A program made the translations under genes and the position numbers. Below are positions 8,940 through 17,180 of a DNA stretch of 64,000 nt, one piece after another. The stretch is from an uncultured Negativicutes bacterium (GTDB lineage Bacteria; Bacillota; Negativicutes; Veillonellales; Megasphaeraceae). A model generated the notes under the pieces. The model saw only the letters and a program-made list of their open reading frames with translations, had not been told where the DNA came from and searched no databases. Positions within the stretch are counted from its first letter, which is position 1. The number at the start of each line of letters is the position of its first letter. The stretch covers positions 62,001 through 126,000 of the forward strand of contig CAADUJ010000021.1 of assembly GCA_900752195.1 (NCBI GenBank), given 5' to 3'.

Positions 8940-9919
8940 ACGTGCCTCCTCAGGAGATATAAGAAAAAGGGACCGCCTAAACCAGCCATGATGATACCTG
9001 CAGGTAGTTCGACAGGTGCCAGAATGATGCGGGCAATTGTATCGCATAACGTGACGACAATAGCTCCTAAGAGTGCCGACGCCGGTATGACATAACTATG
9101 ATCACTGCCACCAAGGAGACGAGCTGTATGGGGTACAATCAGGCCAACAAAGCCTAATAGACCGGCGACACTTACAGCGCTGGCTGCCAAAAGGGCGGCA
9201 AGGGCCGTCAAGACGACGCGGAGTCGTTCCACTGATACGCCTAAGGTTTCAGCCGTTTCGCTACCAAGGCGCAAGACATTCATAACCGGGCTGACATAAC
9301 AAGCAACGGCGATACCGATTATCGTATACGGCAGTATGAGAGTGACGTCGCTCCAGCTGCGCGCTGATAGCCCACCAATCATCCACAGCAATGCGCCATG
9401 GACACGGTCGCTGTAGAAAATGAGGAGACCAGAAATAATAGCGCCGAGAAAGGTCGATACAGCAACGCCGGCTAGTATGATACGCATGGGCTCAATGCCG
9501 TGTTTCCAAGATAAAAGGTAAATCAATACAGATGCACCCATGGCTCCGACGAAGGCCACAGGTGGTAAGAGAAATGTCATTTGCGGCATGAGCAATAAAA
9601 CGAAAATACCTGCAAGACCGGCACCGGATGAAATGCCGATAATGTGGGGATCAGCCAGAGGGTTTTTCATGATGACCTGCAAAATAGCGCCGGATACAGC
9701 TAAGTTCGCACCGACAAAGGCACCGGCAGCGATGCGGGGAAAGCGGATGTTCCATAAAATCTGCTCTTCCATTCCCTGTCCAGTATGGGTAAGAGCCTGA
9801 AAAGCTTCATGAAAAGAGATACTCGCAGCGCCCTGTGTCATAGACCAGAGTATGGTCATACAGGCCAGAACTACATATACTAGGAGAAGCCAGGCCTGAC
9901 GTTTCGTCATTGTTGTCAT
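8936..9919 (-). CDS. ABC importer permease, FecCD/BtuC family
   Basis: This integral inner-membrane subunit has 327 residues and is strongly hydrophobic, as expected for the ten-helix BtuC fold. Family motifs include RFPRIAAGAFVGANLAVSGAILQ, ADPHIIGISSGAGL and GLIVPHTARLLGGSDH. It overlaps the binding-protein gene and the ATPase gene by four bases each (ATGA), so the three importer subunits are translated together. The substrate is inferred as a corrinoid from context only. Confidence 0.88.
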   Translation of the reverse strand: MTTMTKRQAWLLLVYVVLACMTILWSMTQGAASISFHEAFQALTHTGQGMEEQILWNIRFPRIAAGAFVGANLAVSGAILQVIMKNPLADPHIIGISSGAGLAGIFVLLLMPQMTFLLPPVAFVGAMGASVLIYLLSWKHGIEPMRIILAGVAVSTFLGAIISGLLIFYSDRVHGALLWMIGGLSARSWSDVTLILPYTIIGIAVACYVSPVMNVLRLGSETAETLGVSVERLRVVLTALAALLAASAVSVAGLLGFVGLIVPHTARLLGGSDHSYVIPASALLGAIVVTLCDTIARIILAPVELPAGIIMAGLGGPFFLYLLRRHV

Positions 9920-10872
9920 ATGTGAACCTCCGGATAGACCAGTCGCGCCATATATGCAACATAATCCGGATAGGAAAGTCCCGGGCTGATGAGATAGCCA
10001 TATTGGGGCAATGTATATACTCGACCTGCCTTGACAGCCTGCAACAGGGACCAGGCCGGATCGTTTTCGACGTGATTGGCTAGTTGATTTTCAATTTTTT
10101 CTTTTGCTCCCATAGACGTAATGTAAATGATATCAGGATCTTGCTGAACCAATACTTCCATGCTATACGGGATGCGCTCGCCTGACATGACAAATCCATC
10201 CATATTTTCGGTTACGATATTTTGAAACCCTAATTGTGTTGCCATAGATCCAGCAATGCTAGTCGGTAACTCTAATGTGACTTGTGACGGTGTGGCATGG
10301 ATGATGGCAATGCGCACGTGTTCCTTAGGAACTTTACTCGTAATAGCCTTCATTTTATCATCCATTTGGGCTATTTTCGACTCAGCTTTATCTTCATGCC
10401 CATACACCTCGCCAGCAATCCGAAGGGCATGCTTTACATCATCATAGGTTTTCGTCGAAAGGGCAATGGCGGGAATGTGATTTTCTTCAAATAAAGGCAA
10501 CCATTTTTCATGCTGGTTCTTGCTTATCAAAATCAAATCAGGCTGCAAGGCCAGGACCTTTTCCATGCTGATTCCATATACGGGACCTACATCTGCTACC
10601 GCCTTATATCGTTTAGGCAATGTATTGTCTTCAGCCGTAGCTGTTGATCGACCGACGATTTCTCCATCGACACCATCGACGATTGTCAAAAGAGAAGACG
10701 AGAGGACGACGATACGCGTCGGCTTCTCTGGAAGCGTGACAGTTCTTCCTAAATCGTCTGTTATCGTTTTATAGGCCTGTTTTGACGAAGTTTCCGTATT
10801 TGTTATACAACCTGTCAGCACCATAATTATGAGTAAAAGGCTGATTCCTATGCATCGAATACGTCCTTTCAT
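9916..10872 (-). CDS. Corrinoid/iron-chelate ABC importer substrate-binding lipoprotein (BtuF-like)
   Basis: The 318-residue protein has a lipoprotein signal (MKGRIRCIG, hydrophobic core, lipobox VLTGC with Cys at 22). A periplasmic-binding domain of the BtuF/FhuD type follows, with ITDDLGRTVTLPEKPTRIVVL and LALQPDLILISK. It would be anchored to the periplasmic side of the inner membrane and deliver substrate to the permease encoded next. An AAAAGGAGAG box precedes the ATG. It lies 15 bases downstream of the outer-membrane receptor gene, matching a complete two-membrane uptake route. Confidence 0.88.
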   Translation of the reverse strand: MKGRIRCIGISLLLIIMVLTGCITNTETSSKQAYKTITDDLGRTVTLPEKPTRIVVLSSSLLTIVDGVDGEIVGRSTATAEDNTLPKRYKAVADVGPVYGISMEKVLALQPDLILISKNQHEKWLPLFEENHIPAIALSTKTYDDVKHALRIAGEVYGHEDKAESKIAQMDDKMKAITSKVPKEHVRIAIIHATPSQVTLELPTSIAGSMATQLGFQNIVTENMDGFVMSGERIPYSMEVLVQQDPDIIYITSMGAKEKIENQLANHVENDPAWSLLQAVKAGRVYTLPQYGYLISPGLSYPDYVAYMARLVYPEVHI

Positions 10873-10887
10873 ATGTCCTCTCTCCTT

Positions 10888-12828
10888 TTAGAACGAATAG
10901 GTTGCGCCAATTTGCCAATACCTTCCAGCTGCTGGATATTCATGGTATAAATCATATCCTTCATTAGTTAGATTGTTCACTTTTGCATAGACTTGCATAT
11001 CCTTTGATACGTCATAGACCATATTGGCATTCCAAACGACATAGGAACGATTGAGATAGTACGATGCATCTCGTCCTGTACCGGCCGTGATATTGAGGTT
11101 TGCACGGAACCGATTGGATTTATAATGAAGGCCGCCGGTATATCCATTGGGACGATTGTACGAATTATCAAAACCCAGTCCATCACCTTCATCGATACGA
11201 GAATGAACATAGGAATATCCTATGGCGTATGACCAATGGTCATTGATGGTTTTATCCATAGTCACTTCGATACCCTGGCGCTTTTCAAGATTGAGGTTAT
11301 CCGGATATACATCATACCTATTGGATCGGTTCCAACGAATGGCATCGTGAAGGCTGCTCTTGAACCACGTAAACGTAAAGGTCGTGGAATCGTCTTTCTT
11401 CCACGTCACACCAGCACTTTGGGAATATCCCGTTTCTGGACGTAAGTCTTTGTTTCCATGAGAGATTTTTCTTTTTCCACTTTTAGTAGATTCTTTAAAA
11501 TAGAATAAGTCATTTAAATTAGGTGCCTGGAAGACGCGGCCCCAATTGGCAAAGAAGCTTACTTTGTCATTGGCATCATACTGGAAAGCGATGCGTGGCG
11601 TATGGTGATCACCAAATTCGCTGTTATCATCGTAACGAACGCCAGGTACGATTTTCCACTTACCGTATGTCATAGTATCTTCGATATAGGCATGGCGATT
11701 CGTCCGTTTCTTATCGATATAACCTGCATTGGTATTGGTGCCACTGTCCAGTTTCCAGCCGGCGCCAGCACGGATGGCATGATTTCCAAGCGTCCAGATA
11801 TGTTCTCCTTCCACGACCTGGGTCCGCGTATGGAAACGATTCGTCCAATGCGTTTTCTGATACGTATTATAGTACCGTAAAAAACCGGGATTTGTCGTCG
11901 ATTCGTTGAAATGCCACGTAAGGGCATACATGTTCATGAGCCGTTCCGTCATTTTATTATCTGTTAAGTCAAATTTTCCATCCCGTATATCGAAACTAGA
12001 GCCATGGCCGTCTCGATCTTGGTGGTAGAAAAAGGCCGTTAAACTGTTATCATCATTCAGCTGTTCATCGACACGGGCCCAGAGTTTCTTTTCGTCATAA
12101 TCGCCTCGTGACGCGTCTATGTGATCACCATCAGCAAATTTATAATACTTTCGTTTTTGTATATCTCCCGCTACAGTCCAACTTGTAGAACCGCTCTTTC
12201 CTTGTGTCGTAAGGCCATAGTGATGGCTTCCCCATGAACCGGTGCTCACATTGACTTTCGTCTGGTCTACATCGCCTTTTTTTGTCACAATATTGATGAC
12301 GCCGCCAACGGCTCCGCTGCCATAGGCCGCTGATCCGACGCCACGAGTCACTTCGATGTGATCGATGGCACTTACGCCAGGTAACATCGTAGCATCGACA
12401 GTCCCCCGTCCATAAGCTTGTCCCTGAGCATTAGCCATGTTGATACCATCGACGAGGACCGTGACGCGGTCTGTCCCATTGATTTTAATAAAAGCAGAGT
12501 TTCCTGGGACCTGTTCGTTCATGGAAACACCGGGTATATCCCGTATGGCATCAATGACCGTCGTATACTGGTTATCTTCCAGTTCTTTTGCTGATATTAC
12601 GGTTGTCCGCGCCGTAGAAGGAATGTATTTTTCCTGTGCCACAGGCGTACTTTCCTGAGAACCTGAAGGTGTCTCAGATTTCTCTTGTGGCTCTTCTTTT
12701 GCCTTGTCCATGGTAACAAAAAATCGATCTTCATCGTCACCTTTTATAACTGTTGTCATGTCAGCAAAGGATATAGGTGTGGCAGCAAGACAGAAAAGGA
12801 TGAAAAGGGAAAGGCTACGCGTTTTCAT
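10888..12828 (-). CDS. TonB-dependent outer-membrane receptor (BtuB-like)
   Basis: This is a gated beta-barrel for energy-dependent uptake, probably of cobalamin given the riboswitch upstream and the Btu/Cbi genes downstream. The 646 residues start with a signal peptide (MKTRSLSLFILFCLAATPISFA). The plug domain then shows VIDAIRDIPGVSMNEQ, RVTVLVDGINMANAQ and GSGAVGGVINIVTKKG. The rest is barrel-rich in alternating aromatic strands and ends in YSF, the usual terminal aromatic signal. An open frame begins 39 codons earlier, but AAAGGAG sits before the ATG at 12828 and the signal peptide starts there. Between residues about 27 and 70 lies a polar linker where a TonB box would be expected. Confidence 0.88.
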   Translation of the reverse strand: MKTRSLSLFILFCLAATPISFADMTTVIKGDDEDRFFVTMDKAKEEPQEKSETPSGSQESTPVAQEKYIPSTARTTVISAKELEDNQYTTVIDAIRDIPGVSMNEQVPGNSAFIKINGTDRVTVLVDGINMANAQGQAYGRGTVDATMLPGVSAIDHIEVTRGVGSAAYGSGAVGGVINIVTKKGDVDQTKVNVSTGSWGSHHYGLTTQGKSGSTSWTVAGDIQKRKYYKFADGDHIDASRGDYDEKKLWARVDEQLNDDNSLTAFFYHQDRDGHGSSFDIRDGKFDLTDNKMTERLMNMYALTWHFNESTTNPGFLRYYNTYQKTHWTNRFHTRTQVVEGEHIWTLGNHAIRAGAGWKLDSGTNTNAGYIDKKRTNRHAYIEDTMTYGKWKIVPGVRYDDNSEFGDHHTPRIAFQYDANDKVSFFANWGRVFQAPNLNDLFYFKESTKSGKRKISHGNKDLRPETGYSQSAGVTWKKDDSTTFTFTWFKSSLHDAIRWNRSNRYDVYPDNLNLEKRQGIEVTMDKTINDHWSYAIGYSYVHSRIDEGDGLGFDNSYNRPNGYTGGLHYKSNRFRANLNITAGTGRDASYYLNRSYVVWNANMVYDVSKDMQVYAKVNNLTNEGYDLYHEYPAAGRYWQIGATYSF

Positions 12829-12853
12829 ATGATAAAACTCCTTTAAAGCAAAA

Positions 12854-13549
12854 TTAATAGGATAACGTAATGGTTTTAGATTGTGTAATGGCTTGACCGT
12901 ATTCATTTTCTCCCGGTACATAGTGCAAAGAGTAAGCAAAGGCAATCGCTGCCTTTTCTACGTCGTCATTTCCTGACGAGTTACTGATGACACTGGCTTC
13001 TACGACGGATCCATCTGCATTAATGACTATGGAAAGGCTGATAGTACCAGCGCTATTACGAGCCGATGGCGGCACAGTAAAGGTCCCCTGCGTAAGCAGC
13101 TGGGCTTTTTTTGCTGGTCGCAGACTTTTAGCACCGGTTTTATCAGCTCCGTTTCCAGGAGCTCCCTCGCCGTGTCCTAGTCCCTCATTACCTTGTCCAG
13201 AATGACCGTCACCTTGCGTATCGTGCGTTTCTTTGCTATCACCAAGGTGCTTGGATTCTGACTCTTTTTCCCGATGTTCTTTCGTATATGATTGGGAAAT
13301 AGCAGGTCCTGCTTCTACAGATTTTTTATTCATGACGACAGCATTGGCGGCAGTGTCACTACTTTCTCCACCGGATGCGACAGGCCCTCTTGTAGTAAGG
13401 GCGTTTTCATCGTACACCATGACATCTGTCACTGAAGGAGTTCTGTCCTTTTCATGAAGATAAGTAAAGAGTCCGCTCGCGCCTAAGAGACAAAAGAGTG
13501 ACACATGTACGATAAGAGATCCTATCCATGCCTTTTTCTGATCATTCAT
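12854..13549 (-). CDS. tonB: TonB energy transducer
   Basis: The 231-residue protein spans the periplasm to pass proton-motive force from ExbBD to the receptor. An N-terminal membrane anchor (about residues 8-30) includes the Ser/His face SLIVHVSLF. The C-terminal domain of about 80 residues has the TonB fold pattern GTISLSIVINADGSVVEASV and ends in ITLSY. The linker is Gly-, Glu- and Asp-rich rather than the Pro-rich repeat of classical TonB. The start overlaps the exbD stop as ATGA. It is probably dedicated to the receptor encoded next. Confidence 0.88.
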   Translation of the reverse strand: MNDQKKAWIGSLIVHVSLFCLLGASGLFTYLHEKDRTPSVTDVMVYDENALTTRGPVASGGESSDTAANAVVMNKKSVEAGPAISQSYTKEHREKESESKHLGDSKETHDTQGDGHSGQGNEGLGHGEGAPGNGADKTGAKSLRPAKKAQLLTQGTFTVPPSARNSAGTISLSIVINADGSVVEASVISNSSGNDDVEKAAIAFAYSLHYVPGENEYGQAITQSKTITLSY

Positions 13550-13959
13550 GGTATATCTCCCATTTGCCCGGCAAGACCAAAGCGCGTAATGCCGGCGCCT
13601 TTACATTCGTCGAGAAGAACCAGGACCTGACCATACTCAATGCCTTCATCGGCACGGATAATGACAGAAAAATTAGGATTCCGCTGTTGTTGCTGTGCCG
13701 CTTGCTGGATAAGCGTATCTTTATCGATGAGTTTATCTTCGAGCCATAAAGATCCATCTTTTTTTATAGTCACCACATACGATACAGAAAGTTGTGTATC
13801 ACTATGGGCTGTTTGAGGCAGATTGACATCTACTGTCTTCACCTGCACCATGTAGAGCGTGCCCATCATAAAAAAGACGAGGAGAAAAAACATGATATCA
13901 ATCATCGGGATGATCATGACTTCCGGCGTATGGAAGAATCGTCTAGGGCGTAACCGCAT
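13546..13959 (-). CDS. exbD: ExbD/TolR family biopolymer transport protein
   Basis: The 137-residue protein has one N-terminal membrane helix (about 17-38) preceded by VMIPMIDIMFFLLVFFM, which contains the conserved membrane Asp of ExbD. The rest is a periplasmic ExbD domain. With ExbB it forms the proton-driven motor for TonB. It overlaps exbB by 17 bases and tonB by four. GGAGGAAG lies in front of the ATG. Confidence 0.9.
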   Translation of the reverse strand: MRLRPRRFFHTPEVMIIPMIDIMFFLLVFFMMGTLYMVQVKTVDVNLPQTAHSDTQLSVSYVVTIKKDGSLWLEDKLIDKDTLIQQAAQQQQRNPNFSVIIRADEGIEYGQVLVLLDECKGAGITRFGLAGQMGDIP

Positions 13960-14575
13960 GATGCGCTTCCTCCTTTGAAACTATATCGTTTGCTACGGTG
14001 ATGCAGCGTTCCATGTCTGTGATGATACGGTCCAGACGTTGTGTAAAATAGGCATGTATCAGTAGGGAAAGCATGGCGACGCAAAGCCCAAAGGCAGTAC
14101 AAATCAAGGCCTCTCCCACTCCACCTGTAATAGCTGAGGCCTGAGCAGATTGAATGTGGAATACACTAAATGAGCGAATCATGCCTATAATAGTGCCGAG
14201 CAGGCCTAAGAGAGGTGCCATAGTGACGATGACATTTAAATAGTACAAACGGCGACGAAAATAGGAGATGGCAATACCTGAATGTACTTCTCCATACGTC
14301 GTACGAACCGCAGAAACGTTTTTCTGACAAATAGGAACGAGTATATGAGCCAGATGTCCATGATGTTCTTGAGCGATATGTGTTGCTTCTTCAACATGGC
14401 CAGCCTCCAGGGCTTTACAAAAGGTATGGGAAAATTCTTCACCATCATCATATTGCCTGAAATATAAAAAACGTTCTAAACCAATATACATGACAAAAAT
14501 TGAACAACATAACAGTACATACATGGCAAAGCCGCCTTGTTGAAACAAAGCGATACCTGCATATAAGGAATTCAT
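13943..14575 (-). CDS. exbB: ExbB/TolQ/MotA family proton channel
   Basis: The 210-residue inner-membrane protein has three apparent membrane segments, near residues 14-34, 115-135 and 150-175. It contains the family stretch APLLGLLGTIIGMIRSF and GGVGEALICTAFGL. It is the first gene of the cobalamin uptake operon, and its AGGAGG box lies just beyond the riboswitch terminator, so read-through should control the whole block. TolQ is an alternative name on sequence alone, but the adjacent tonB and receptor support ExbB. Confidence 0.9.
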   Translation of the reverse strand: MNSLYAGIALFQQGGFAMYVLLCCSIFVMYIGLERFLYFRQYDDGEEFSHTFCKALEAGHVEEATHIAQEHHGHLAHILVPICQKNVSAVRTTYGEVHSGIAISYFRRRLYYLNVIVTMAPLLGLLGTIIGMIRSFSVFHIQSAQASAITGGVGEALICTAFGLCVAMLSLLIHAYFTQRLDRIITDMERCITVANDIVSKEEAHHAVTP

Positions 14576-14593
14576 AAAAAACCTCCTGTAACA

Positions 14594-14632
14594 AAAAAAA
14601 CACTCCCACAGACTCTTTGTCTATAGGGAGTG
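14594..14632 (-). terminator. Intrinsic terminator of the cobalamin riboswitch
   Basis: On the minus strand, CACTCCC pairs with GGGAGTG and the inner ATAGAC pairs with GTCTGT (one bulged T, loop AAAGA). Seven T follow directly. It lies between the aptamer and the exbB ribosome-binding site, the standard layout for a transcription-terminating riboswitch that shuts the operon when B12 is plentiful. Confidence 0.9.
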
Positions 14633-14669
14633 CACATATACATAGCAGTATACTACATCAACTGATTAC

Positions 14670-14895
14670 TGATAACCGTCATAATCCCCTTCCCATCGCT
14701 CGCAGGTCTAGTGGTGATTCTGTATCAGGCAGTTCTTCTGGCTCGGAATCATCGTCATACTGCGCCTTCCCATATAGCTCATATCCTATACAGTGACATA
14801 TATATGCAGTACTTCTCATCCATACAGCGGCGGGACCGCACCGGATTTGAGAATACAATCTCGTACCGGTTTCTCTATTAAGTAAAAATACACCT
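14670..14895 (-). ncRNA. Cobalamin (AdoCbl-type) riboswitch
   Basis: Reading the minus strand, the aptamer shows the expected ordered blocks: AGGTG near 14895, AAATCCGGTGCGGTCCCGCC with CGCTGT near 14845-14820, TGTCACTG, TGGGAAGGCGCAGTATGACG, and the B12-box region GAGCCAGAAGAACTGCC. A terminator hairpin follows and then exbB. Known family behaviour is that adenosylcobalamin binding promotes termination. Its targets here are TonB-system uptake and, by read-through, the importer and possibly the ring-synthesis genes. The 3' boundary is approximate. Confidence 0.93.
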
Positions 14896-14919
14896 GATCG
14901 ATATATGAAGTTCGTATTT

Positions 14920-14948
14920 ACTGTACCATAGTGATACTATCCTGTCAA
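14920..14948 (-). promoter_or_regulatory. Promoter of the exbB cobalamin operon
   Basis: On the minus strand TTGACA (14948-14943), a 17-base spacer and TACAGT (14925-14920) form a near-consensus sigma-70/A promoter. The start of transcription would fall near 14913, just ahead of the cobalamin aptamer. Confidence 0.8.
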
Positions 14949-15080
14949 TGTAAGGCATCTTCGATGGGAGTGAGACACTTCGGCGCGTTGAATTCCTTAG
15001 GAAGCCGACTAAGGGTGTGGTAGGATCAAAGACCCGTAACCTTCTTGGAGAGCACAAAGGGATATGGTAATTTGGCCCGT
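14949..15080. other. Unassigned structured intergenic segment, candidate small RNA
   Basis: About 130 bases lie between the exbB-operon promoter and the glnA terminator with no open frame. On the plus strand ACACTTCGGC can pair with GCCG and GGGTGT around an inner TTCC/GGAA hairpin, CATC TTC GATG forms another hairpin, and GGGT can pair with ACCC further on. An extended -10 (TGATACTAT at 14932-14940) points into the segment on the plus strand, and the shared terminator at 15081-15112 could end such a transcript. I could not match it to a known RNA family; 6S-like RNA was considered but not supported. Confidence 0.35.
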
Positions 15081-15112
15081 AAAAAAAGCCCCAGATGACT
15101 GAGGCTTTTTCC
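15081..15112 (-). terminator. Terminator of glnA (bidirectional-looking)
   Basis: GAAAAAGCCTCAG pairs with the following CTGGGGC and is followed on the minus strand by seven T. The plus strand reads GCCCCAG...CTGAGGC followed by five T, so it could also stop plus-strand transcription from the adjoining unassigned segment. Confidence 0.8.
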
Positions 15113-15127
15113 AGAGTTTAGCGCGTC

Positions 15128-17029
15128 TTAGAATGCGTTATGGCTATATTCATAATAGAGGTCCAAGAGCTGTTCCATCTTGGCATTCATTTCTACCATG
15201 AGATCCGATGCTGTATCGTAATCGTTAGAAGCGAGAGCTTTTTTAATCTTCGAGAAGATGGAAAGACTCTTTTCTGTATCACGACCTAATTCGGTACGGA
15301 GTGCGTTGATGACAGTCCAACGTTCCACTTCCAAAGGATTGGTGTCGCCTTCTTCATGGAGCTGTTTACAATTGATGACCTTATTGAGGTTATCAGGAAT
15401 GATACGATACTGGAGTTCCAATGTCCAGCGTGCTAAGCAGCCTGTTTTAAAAGATTCAGCAAATCGCTTTTCAAATGGGCCCTTTGTAATTTCAGCAAGT
15501 TTTTCAGGATACATATCGAGGGCTTTGAAGTTTTCCCAAACTGTCTTCGGTGCTTTACCGAACATAGCTTCACGTTCTTCTTCAGTAAACGCTTCGAATA
15601 CGTCGACTTCACTACGATATGCTCTGTCTTTTTCGAGATAATCTGCAGCGTCGCCAGCCTTTTTGGAGAGTTCCTTACAAAGGTCTTCTTCTGATTTTCC
15701 GTTGGACAAGGCATATCGGATGCCATCGAGCGCAGCGACATAGAGTAACGCAATAGCAATATATGTATTCGTGAACGGATTAGGAGCACGTAATTCAAAG
15801 CGTGTTGCTGCCGGCTTCATAGTGTTACGAATGAGGCCGATGAGAACGGAACGGTTACGAGTCTGTACATCCGGTGTTTCACCACCAAGGGCCGTAACGA
15901 TGCATACAGGAGCTTCAAAACCTGGTTTCAGACGGTTCAATGCATCATTTGTAGACGATACGAACGGATTAATGACTTCATAATGTTTCAAAATGCCCAT
16001 GATAGCACCATAGCCGATGACGGAAAGGAACTGTTTCTTCATATCCTTCGGGTTGTAGAGATTGACAAATTTGCCATTCTTCAAAATAGCACCGATGCCG
16101 ATATGTGTATGTTCACCGCTACCAGCTACGCCATTGATTGGCTTAGCCTGGAAGGTAACTTCCAAACCGTTTTCACGGAATACTTCACGAACAATGCAAC
16201 GAGCCTGGATTTCATTATCACACGTCTGGAGCGGATTGCCTGTATACTTCCAGTCAATTTCCAACTGTTCCAATACGTAGATAAGATTACCAGAATCATC
16301 AATCTGCGCTTTAATACCGCCAACTTCTTTATGGCCCATTTCCGGTTCTAAGCCATACTGGCGAAGACGTTCAACAGATTGTTCAAGGGCTGTACGAACA
16401 ACGCCATGTGTACGCTGCCAGTACGATTCCTGAAGCTTTTGCGTAACCGACAGTCGTCTTGTCGCTACATCCTGGCTCGGTGTCTTGACCCAGAATTCCA
16501 ATTCTGTGGCTGTCGTGAATACAATTTTTTCAATATCTTCAGCCTTTACGTCAAGACCTTTGATACCATATTTTTTAACGAGGTCAATGAGTTCATCATT
16601 TACATATTCCAGAGTATTTTTCAAAATCGAACGGGAATCAATATACCCTGTAGCGTGGCGGAGGAAACTCGGGATACGGAGCGTGCCAACAGGCTTACCC
16701 GTTTCCGGATCGATATTGCCATCGTTATAGTCGACGAACCAGTTTACACCGGGATCTGCTTTAATATCAACACGGGCGTTCGACAACGTGGCGATACCAG
16801 GAAGGACAACGGAAGAACCATCTGTCTGGAATGCTGTCGCGTTAAAGAAATCATCGTAATCATCGAAGAAAACAGAGATAGGAATCTTTTCATCTGTATC
16901 ATTACCGGCGAGATCGACACCCATAAGCGACACAAACTTAATTTCCGGATGCTGTTCTAATAATGCCAGCACCCCTTCTTTACCATACTGACCTGCAGGA
17001 ATGACATAAACCAGTTCTTCGTTTACCAT
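15128..17029 (-). CDS. glnA: Glutamine synthetase, large (about 630-residue) type
   Basis: This cytosolic enzyme makes glutamine from glutamate, ammonia and ATP. The 633 residues from the chosen start include the signature GSGEHTHIGIGA, then RNRSVLIGLI and FELRAPNPFTNTYIAIALL, corresponding to the ATP and glutamate site of the family. It is longer than classical type I (about 470) and nearer to the type III-like enzymes of clostridia; I did not settle the type. The frame opens 14 codons earlier, but those codons run into the leader terminator, while the ATG at 17029 has AAGGAGG eight bases before it. It is transcribed alone: a terminator precedes it and another follows. Confidence 0.9.
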   Translation of the reverse strand: MVNEELVYVIPAGQYGKEGVLALLEQHPEIKFVSLMGVDLAGNDTDEKIPISVFFDDYDDFFNATAFQTDGSSVVLPGIATLSNARVDIKADPGVNWFVDYNDGNIDPETGKPVGTLRIPSFLRHATGYIDSRSILKNTLEYVNDELIDLVKKYGIKGLDVKAEDIEKIVFTTATELEFWVKTPSQDVATRRLSVTQKLQESYWQRTHGVVRTALEQSVERLRQYGLEPEMGHKEVGGIKAQIDDSGNLIYVLEQLEIDWKYTGNPLQTCDNEIQARCIVREVFRENGLEVTFQAKPINGVAGSGEHTHIGIGAILKNGKFVNLYNPKDMKKQFLSVIGYGAIMGILKHYEVINPFVSSTNDALNRLKPGFEAPVCIVTALGGETPDVQTRNRSVLIGLIRNTMKPAATRFELRAPNPFTNTYIAIALLYVAALDGIRYALSNGKSEEDLCKELSKKAGDAADYLEKDRAYRSEVDVFEAFTEEEREAMFGKAPKTVWENFKALDMYPEKLAEITKGPFEKRFAESFKTGCLARWTLELQYRIIPDNLNKVINCKQLHEEGDTNPLEVERWTVINALRTELGRDTEKSLSIFSKIKKALASNDYDTASDLMVEMNAKMEQLLDLYYEYSHNAF

Positions 17030-17049
17030 ACCCAATTCCTCCTTAATCG

Positions 17050-17086
17050 AAAAAAAAGACTCCTCCCCCATAATGGGGGTGAAGTC
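17050..17086 (-). terminator. Leader terminator/attenuator upstream of glnA
   Basis: On the minus strand GACTTC-A-CCCCCA pairs with TGGGGG-A-GGAGTC around a TTA loop, followed by eight T. It lies immediately before the glnA ribosome-binding site and inside what must be its leader if the promoter lies in 17090-17180. It therefore looks like an attenuator, or else the terminator of yqeY. Confidence 0.75.
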
Positions 17087-17180
17087 TTCTTTGACTTTGA
17101 CATGATTATTCTGTTATGTAAATCACGCTTAAATAGTACAATCAAACAGTGAATTTGTCAAGTACTATATGATAAATCCA

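Noticed and set aside
14949..15080. 6S RNA, SRP RNA or tmRNA in the segment next to glnA
   Set aside because: I could not find the conserved SRP loop, the tmRNA ends, or convincing paired 5' and 3' ends of 6S RNA; left as unassigned.
15258..16960. Several plus-strand open frames of 70-193 codons inside glnA
   Set aside because: They lie antisense to a gene with full family motifs and have no start signals or recognisable domains.
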